From NCBI GenBank assembly GCA_046295175.1, contig JBKBNY010000008.1, positions 1 through 64,000 on the forward strand: a stretch of 64,000 nt of DNA. Reading direction: 5' to 3'. A model generated the notes under the pieces. That model did not search any database. It saw only the letters and a list, made by a program, of their open reading frames with translations, and was not told the origin of the DNA. Numbering within the stretch: the first letter of the stretch is position 1; every line of letters starts with the position of its first letter. A program made the translations under genes and the position numbers. This stretch comes from JALOLV01 sp046295175. Its GTDB lineage: Bacteria > Bacteroidota > Bacteroidia > Cytophagales > Spirosomataceae. Below, piece by piece: positions 60,444-64,000 of this stretch.

Positions 60444-62867
60444 ATGATACGCAATTATTTAAAAATCGCTTGGAGAAATATACAACGGAATAAGGTTTAT
60501 TCAGCCATTAACATCGGTGGATTGGCTATTGGTATGGCTACTTGTTTATTGATTACACTTTATGTTTTAGACGAAGTCAGCTACGACCGCTATCATCAAA
60601 AAGCCGACAGAATTTACCGAATTGATTTTGATGTAAAATTTGGAGGTCAGAATAAGTCATTTGCTACTGTTTCAGATGCCATGGGTAGTACTTTGAAAAA
60701 CGATTATCCATTCATCGAAACTTTTACTCGGTTCAGACCCATCGATATTTTGGTCAAAAAAGGAAATCAAAGTATTCGTGAGTCAATGTCAATGTTTGTT
60801 GATAATTCGGTTTTTGAAGTATTTGATATTCCGTTGATTGAAGGCGACTCCAAAACAGCTTTAAAAGAACCATTTACGATAGTTTTAGATGAACAAACTG
60901 CTCAAAAATACTTCGGAAAAGCAAAAGCTCTGGGCATGGCAATGACCATTGGCGAGAAGGTCTATAAAGTAACAGGTGTAATGAGAAATATCCCCGAAAA
61001 CTCGCATTTAACGGGCAGAAATATGTTTCTTTCAATGGAAAGCTCGGCCGATAGTAGAGCAAATAACTGGTTGAATAATAACTTTTTTACTTATTTGGTG
61101 CTCAAAGAAGGTACAAGACCTGAGCAATTACAATCGCAGTTTGATAAAGTCATTCTCAAATATATGATGCCTCAGTTCAAGAGTGTATTAGGTATCAATA
61201 GTATGGATGAATTCAAAAAAGCGGGCAATCGAGTAGCTTTGGGATTGACACCCTTGGCAGATATTCATCTTCATTCTAACAAATTCTTCGAACTTTCGCC
61301 TAATAGTAGTATCCAGTATGTTTACATTTTTTCTGCGATTGCTCTTTTTATATTGTTGATTGCTTGTGTCAACTTCATGAACCTTAGCACAGCACGCTCG
61401 GTAAATCGAGCAAAAGAGGTGGGTGTTCGTAAAGTCATGGGGTCGGCACGGGCTATGTTGATGAATCAGTTTTTGTCAGAATCTATCCTGATGAGCTTAA
61501 TCGCCTTTATCTTGGGGCTTGGTATTGCCACTTTAATTCTGCCATTTTTCAATGATTTATCAGCCAAAAATCTAAACCTGTCATTCATTCAAAAGCCACT
61601 TTTACTGCCCATATTGCTTGGGTTTACTATTTTTGTAGGCTTATTGGCGGGTATTTACCCTGCCCTGTTTTTATCTTCATTCCAACCCATTAGCGTACTA
61701 AAAGGTAAGCTAAGTAATACCAAAAAAGGTGGTTATTTACGGAGTGGCTTGGTCGTTTTCCAGTTTTTTGCCTCAGTATTTCTCATCATTTCTACGATTG
61801 TGATTTATCGTCAGTTAGATTTCATTCAGAAGCAAAATATTGGTTTTAATCGTGAACAAGTAATCGTTATCAACGATACAAATCTATTAAACAAAGATTT
61901 AGAATCATTTAAAAATGAATTGTTACAAATACCAGATGTAAAATCAGCTACAATAAGTGCTTTTTTACCGACACCATCTTACCGAAACAATACTCTGTTT
62001 TGGACAGAAGGACAGCTCGGTGCCGAGAATGGTATCTCGATGCAATTCTGGGAAGTCGGCTATGACTACACTAAGACACTCAACATGCAGTTTGTAGCTG
62101 GACGTGACTTTGATAAAGCTATGTCAACAGATTCGTCGGCTATTATCATCAACGAAACCACCGCAAAACAAACAGGATATAAAAACCCAATCGGTAAAAA
62201 ATTATATGCTTATGGCAGCAATCTCAAAGATTTGATTCCATATACAATTATCGGAGTGGTCAAAAACTTCAATTATGCATCTCTACGAGAGAATGTGGCA
62301 AGTCTTTCTATGGGCCTCGCAAAAAGGCCTTACGGAATGATTTCTGTACGAGTACAGTCGAATGATTTTAAAGAGAGTATTGCCAAAATCGAAGAAAGAT
62401 GGAAGGCAAGAGCAAGCGGAACGCCTCTCAATTATCAATTTTTAGACGAAGCTTTCGACAGTATGTATCGTACCGAACAACGAATCGGGAAAGTCTTTAT
62501 CAGTTTTGCGGTTTTAGCGATTCTGATAGCTTGCTTGGGCTTATTTGGTTTAGCCACTTTCACAGCCGAGCAACGCACCAAAGAGATTGGGGTCAGAAAG
62601 GTACTCGGAGCGAGTATTTGGAGTATAGTTCAGTTACTTTCAAAAGACTTCCTAAAATTGGTTTGTTTGGCCTTTGTGATAGCTTCGCCATTGGCTTATT
62701 ATGCCATGAGTACGTGGCTGAAAGACTTTGCGTTTAAAACCAATATTTCGCCGTGGATTTTTGTAATAGCGGGAATAATCACCTTTTTAATTGCCTTACT
62801 AACAGTGAGTTATCAATCCATAAAGGCAGCCTTGATGAATCCTGTGAAATCATTAAAAACGGAATAA
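60444..62867 (+). CDS. FtsX/MacB-type ABC transporter permease 2
   Basis: 807 residues, paralogue of the genes on both sides: begins MIRNYLKIAWRNIQRNKVYS, two FtsX cores (MNLSTARSVNRAKEVGVRKVMGS about residue 310; EQRTKEIGVRKVLGASIWS near 700), ends ALMNPVKSLKTE. Same domain order as permease 1. The first 20 bases of coding DNA are almost the same in all three genes, supporting tandem duplication. Confidence 0.9.
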   Translation: MIRNYLKIAWRNIQRNKVYSAINIGGLAIGMATCLLITLYVLDEVSYDRYHQKADRIYRIDFDVKFGGQNKSFATVSDAMGSTLKNDYPFIETFTRFRPIDILVKKGNQSIRESMSMFVDNSVFEVFDIPLIEGDSKTALKEPFTIVLDEQTAQKYFGKAKALGMAMTIGEKVYKVTGVMRNIPENSHLTGRNMFLSMESSADSRANNWLNNNFFTYLVLKEGTRPEQLQSQFDKVILKYMMPQFKSVLGINSMDEFKKAGNRVALGLTPLADIHLHSNKFFELSPNSSIQYVYIFSAIALFILLIACVNFMNLSTARSVNRAKEVGVRKVMGSARAMLMNQFLSESILMSLIAFILGLGIATLILPFFNDLSAKNLNLSFIQKPLLLPILLGFTIFVGLLAGIYPALFLSSFQPISVLKGKLSNTKKGGYLRSGLVVFQFFASVFLIISTIVIYRQLDFIQKQNIGFNREQVIVINDTNLLNKDLESFKNELLQIPDVKSATISAFLPTPSYRNNTLFWTEGQLGAENGISMQFWEVGYDYTKTLNMQFVAGRDFDKAMSTDSSAIIINETTAKQTGYKNPIGKKLYAYGSNLKDLIPYTIIGVVKNFNYASLRENVASLSMGLAKRPYGMISVRVQSNDFKESIAKIEERWKARASGTPLNYQFLDEAFDSMYRTEQRIGKVFISFAVLAILIACLGLFGLATFTAEQRTKEIGVRKVLGASIWSIVQLLSKDFLKLVCLAFVIASPLAYYAMSTWLKDFAFKTNISPWIFVIAGIITFLIALLTVSYQSIKAALMNPVKSLKTE

Positions 62868-62873
62868 ACCCAC

Positions 62874-62901
62874 GTAGAGACAACGCATGCGTTGTCTCTA
62901 C
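62874..62901. repeat. 28-bp perfect palindrome between permeases 2 and 3
   Basis: GTAGAGACAACGCA / TGCGTTGTCTCTAC, perfectly self-complementary without loop bases. Related to 60399-60426 by its outer arms. Confidence 0.85.
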
Positions 62902-62915
62902 CGATGAATAAAATT

Positions 62916-64000
62916 ATGATACGCAATTACCTAAAAATCGCTTGGAGGACTCTCCTCAAAAACAAGCTGTATAGCTTTATCAATATCTTCGGTTTGGCTT
63001 TGGGCATGGCTGTAACTCTGCTTATAGGTTTGTGGGTATGGGATGAGTTGAGTTTCAATCAATCATTCAAAAACTATGATTCTATCGGGCAACTTTACCA
63101 GAATCGTACATTTGATGGTGAAACTGGCACTTATCCATCTATGGCAATGCCTATTAGCCAAGAACTCCGCACCAAGTATCCTGATTTTGAAAAGGTAGCC
63201 CTGGCTCAAACCGAAGAGCATAATTTTCTTTATCAAGACAAAAAGCTCAATCGTACAATTGTTTTTGCCGAACCCGATTTCTTAGAGATTTTTAGTGTAC
63301 AAACTACAAAAGGCACCAATCAAGGGCTACAAAATATCAATTCATTGATGCTTTCGGAGTCAATGGCAAAAACCTTTTTTGGCAACGAAGACCCAATTGG
63401 CAAAGTCATAAAGTTGGATAATAAGGTATCGCTCCAAGTGATAAGCGTATTTCAAGATTTCTCCAAAAATACCGCATTTGCTGATGTCTCGATGATTGCT
63501 CCGTTTACCAACTACATATCGTTATATAATTACCAAAACGAGGCTGCGAATTGGGGGCGAAACAACGAGCAATGCTATGTTTTATTACGAAAAAATGCAC
63601 AGTTAGAGCAAATACAAGCCAAAATAAAAAACCTGATTTTGAATAAAGTTTCAGAATCAGAGAAAGCGAGTAAACCCGAACTCTTACTGCATCCGATGGC
63701 TAAGTGGCACTTGTACGATAACTTCGTAAATGGTGTTAATCAGGGCGGAGCAATCGAAATGGTTTGGTTATTTGGCATAATTGGCGTTTTTGTGATGTTA
63801 TTGGCCTGCATCAATTTTATGAATTTGAGTACTGCCCGAAGCGAAAAAAGAGCCAAAGAAGTAGGTATCCGTAAAGCAGTAGGTTCGTTTCGTGGGCAGT
63901 TGATTTACCAGTTCTTGAGTGAGTCTTTGTTGGCCGCATTTATTGCTTTTGGGGTTTCTATTGCCATTGTTTTACTAATACTACCTTGGTTCAACGACTT
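62916..64000 (+). CDS. FtsX/MacB-type ABC transporter permease 3, 5' part
   Basis: Open frame from the ATG at 62916 to the window edge (361 codons), read by hand. It starts MIRNYLKIAWRTLLKNKLYS, with a first membrane helix (FGLALGMAVTLLIGLWVWDE), a MacB-like periplasmic domain and the first FtsX core MNLSTARSEKRAKEVGIRKAVGS at about 305-325. The C-terminal half lies outside. Third member of the tandem permease array. Confidence 0.88.
   Translation, partial: MIRNYLKIAWRTLLKNKLYSFINIFGLALGMAVTLLIGLWVWDELSFNQSFKNYDSIGQLYQNRTFDGETGTYPSMAMPISQELRTKYPDFEKVALAQTEEHNFLYQDKKLNRTIVFAEPDFLEIFSVQTTKGTNQGLQNINSLMLSESMAKTFFGNEDPIGKVIKLDNKVSLQVISVFQDFSKNTAFADVSMIAPFTNYISLYNYQNEAANWGRNNEQCYVLLRKNAQLEQIQAKIKNLILNKVSESEKASKPELLLHPMAKWHLYDNFVNGVNQGGAIEMVWLFGIIGVFVMLLACINFMNLSTARSEKRAKEVGIRKAVGSFRGQLIYQFLSESLLAAFIAFGVSIAIVLLILPWFND

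Overview
The window reads as a chromosomal segment of a Bacteroidota bacterium, most likely order Cytophagales (an Emticicia/Arcicella/Flectobacillus-like genome is my best guess; no rRNA is present to settle it). The evidence is family content (GWxTD, DUF5683 next to parAB, GLPGLI, CarboxypepD-regulatory outer-membrane proteins, a 375-residue signal peptidase, LytTR/LytS signalling), the low G+C, and repeated promoters with the Bacteroidota -7 box TAnnTTTG, some with TTTG 19 bases upstream.

Layout. 1-4262: 5' part of a minus-strand secreted repeat adhesin with thirteen 76-residue repeats, crossed by a 100-N scaffold gap. 4.3-7.0 kb: rnpA and aspS. 7.2-12.4 kb: accessory stretch with an AT-rich type II restriction-modification operon (controller, m5C methylase, nuclease), then single genes (DUF4145, secreted protein, NTF2-like) separated by related stem-loop spacers. 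12.4-20.5 kb: Uma2 nuclease, LysR divergent from a PLP decarboxylase, VanZ, papain-like hydrolase, A-type Fe-S carrier, DUF1080, DUF2007-cdsA. 20.5-25.5 kb: core cluster parA-parB-DUF5683-dapB-lepB. 25.7-29.9 kb: membrane protein/XRE pair, GWxTD, rlmB, a hypothetical gene and dapF.

30.2-41.2 kb is the most interesting part: an AT-rich island next to tRNA-Phe(GAA), bounded by two ungapped 107-bp direct repeats that each carry a copy of the tRNA 3' end and its terminator. It encodes what looks like an undescribed lanthipeptide-type system. On the minus strand lies a 43-codon precursor peptide gene (33760-33891), too short for ordinary ORF calling, then a stand-alone receiver protein and a full-length LanB dehydratase. 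Upstream is a LytTR regulator/LytS kinase pair. Divergently transcribed are two related small secreted Cys-containing peptides, a GLPGLI protein and an 885-residue outer-membrane protein. No LanC cyclase, transporter or protease is present in the island. A two-part TCGAA direct-repeat motif with 22-bp spacing occurs both before the precursor gene and in the divergent promoter region, which I infer to be the LytTR operator.

41.4-49.3 kb: Fe-S oxidoreductase, an ECF sigma/anti-sigma/barrel operon, TPR protein, ribH, an AbiEii-like toxin pair, lysC and a DinB-like protein. 49.6-57.7 kb: GT-C-like membrane protein, serS, M20 peptidase, an APC permease whose 3' end is tandemly duplicated, and a TPR histidine kinase. 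57.9-64.0 kb: three tandem paralogous FtsX-type ABC permeases, the last cut by the window edge. Short GC-rich palindromes are scattered between genes; one even lies within a signal-peptide coding region.
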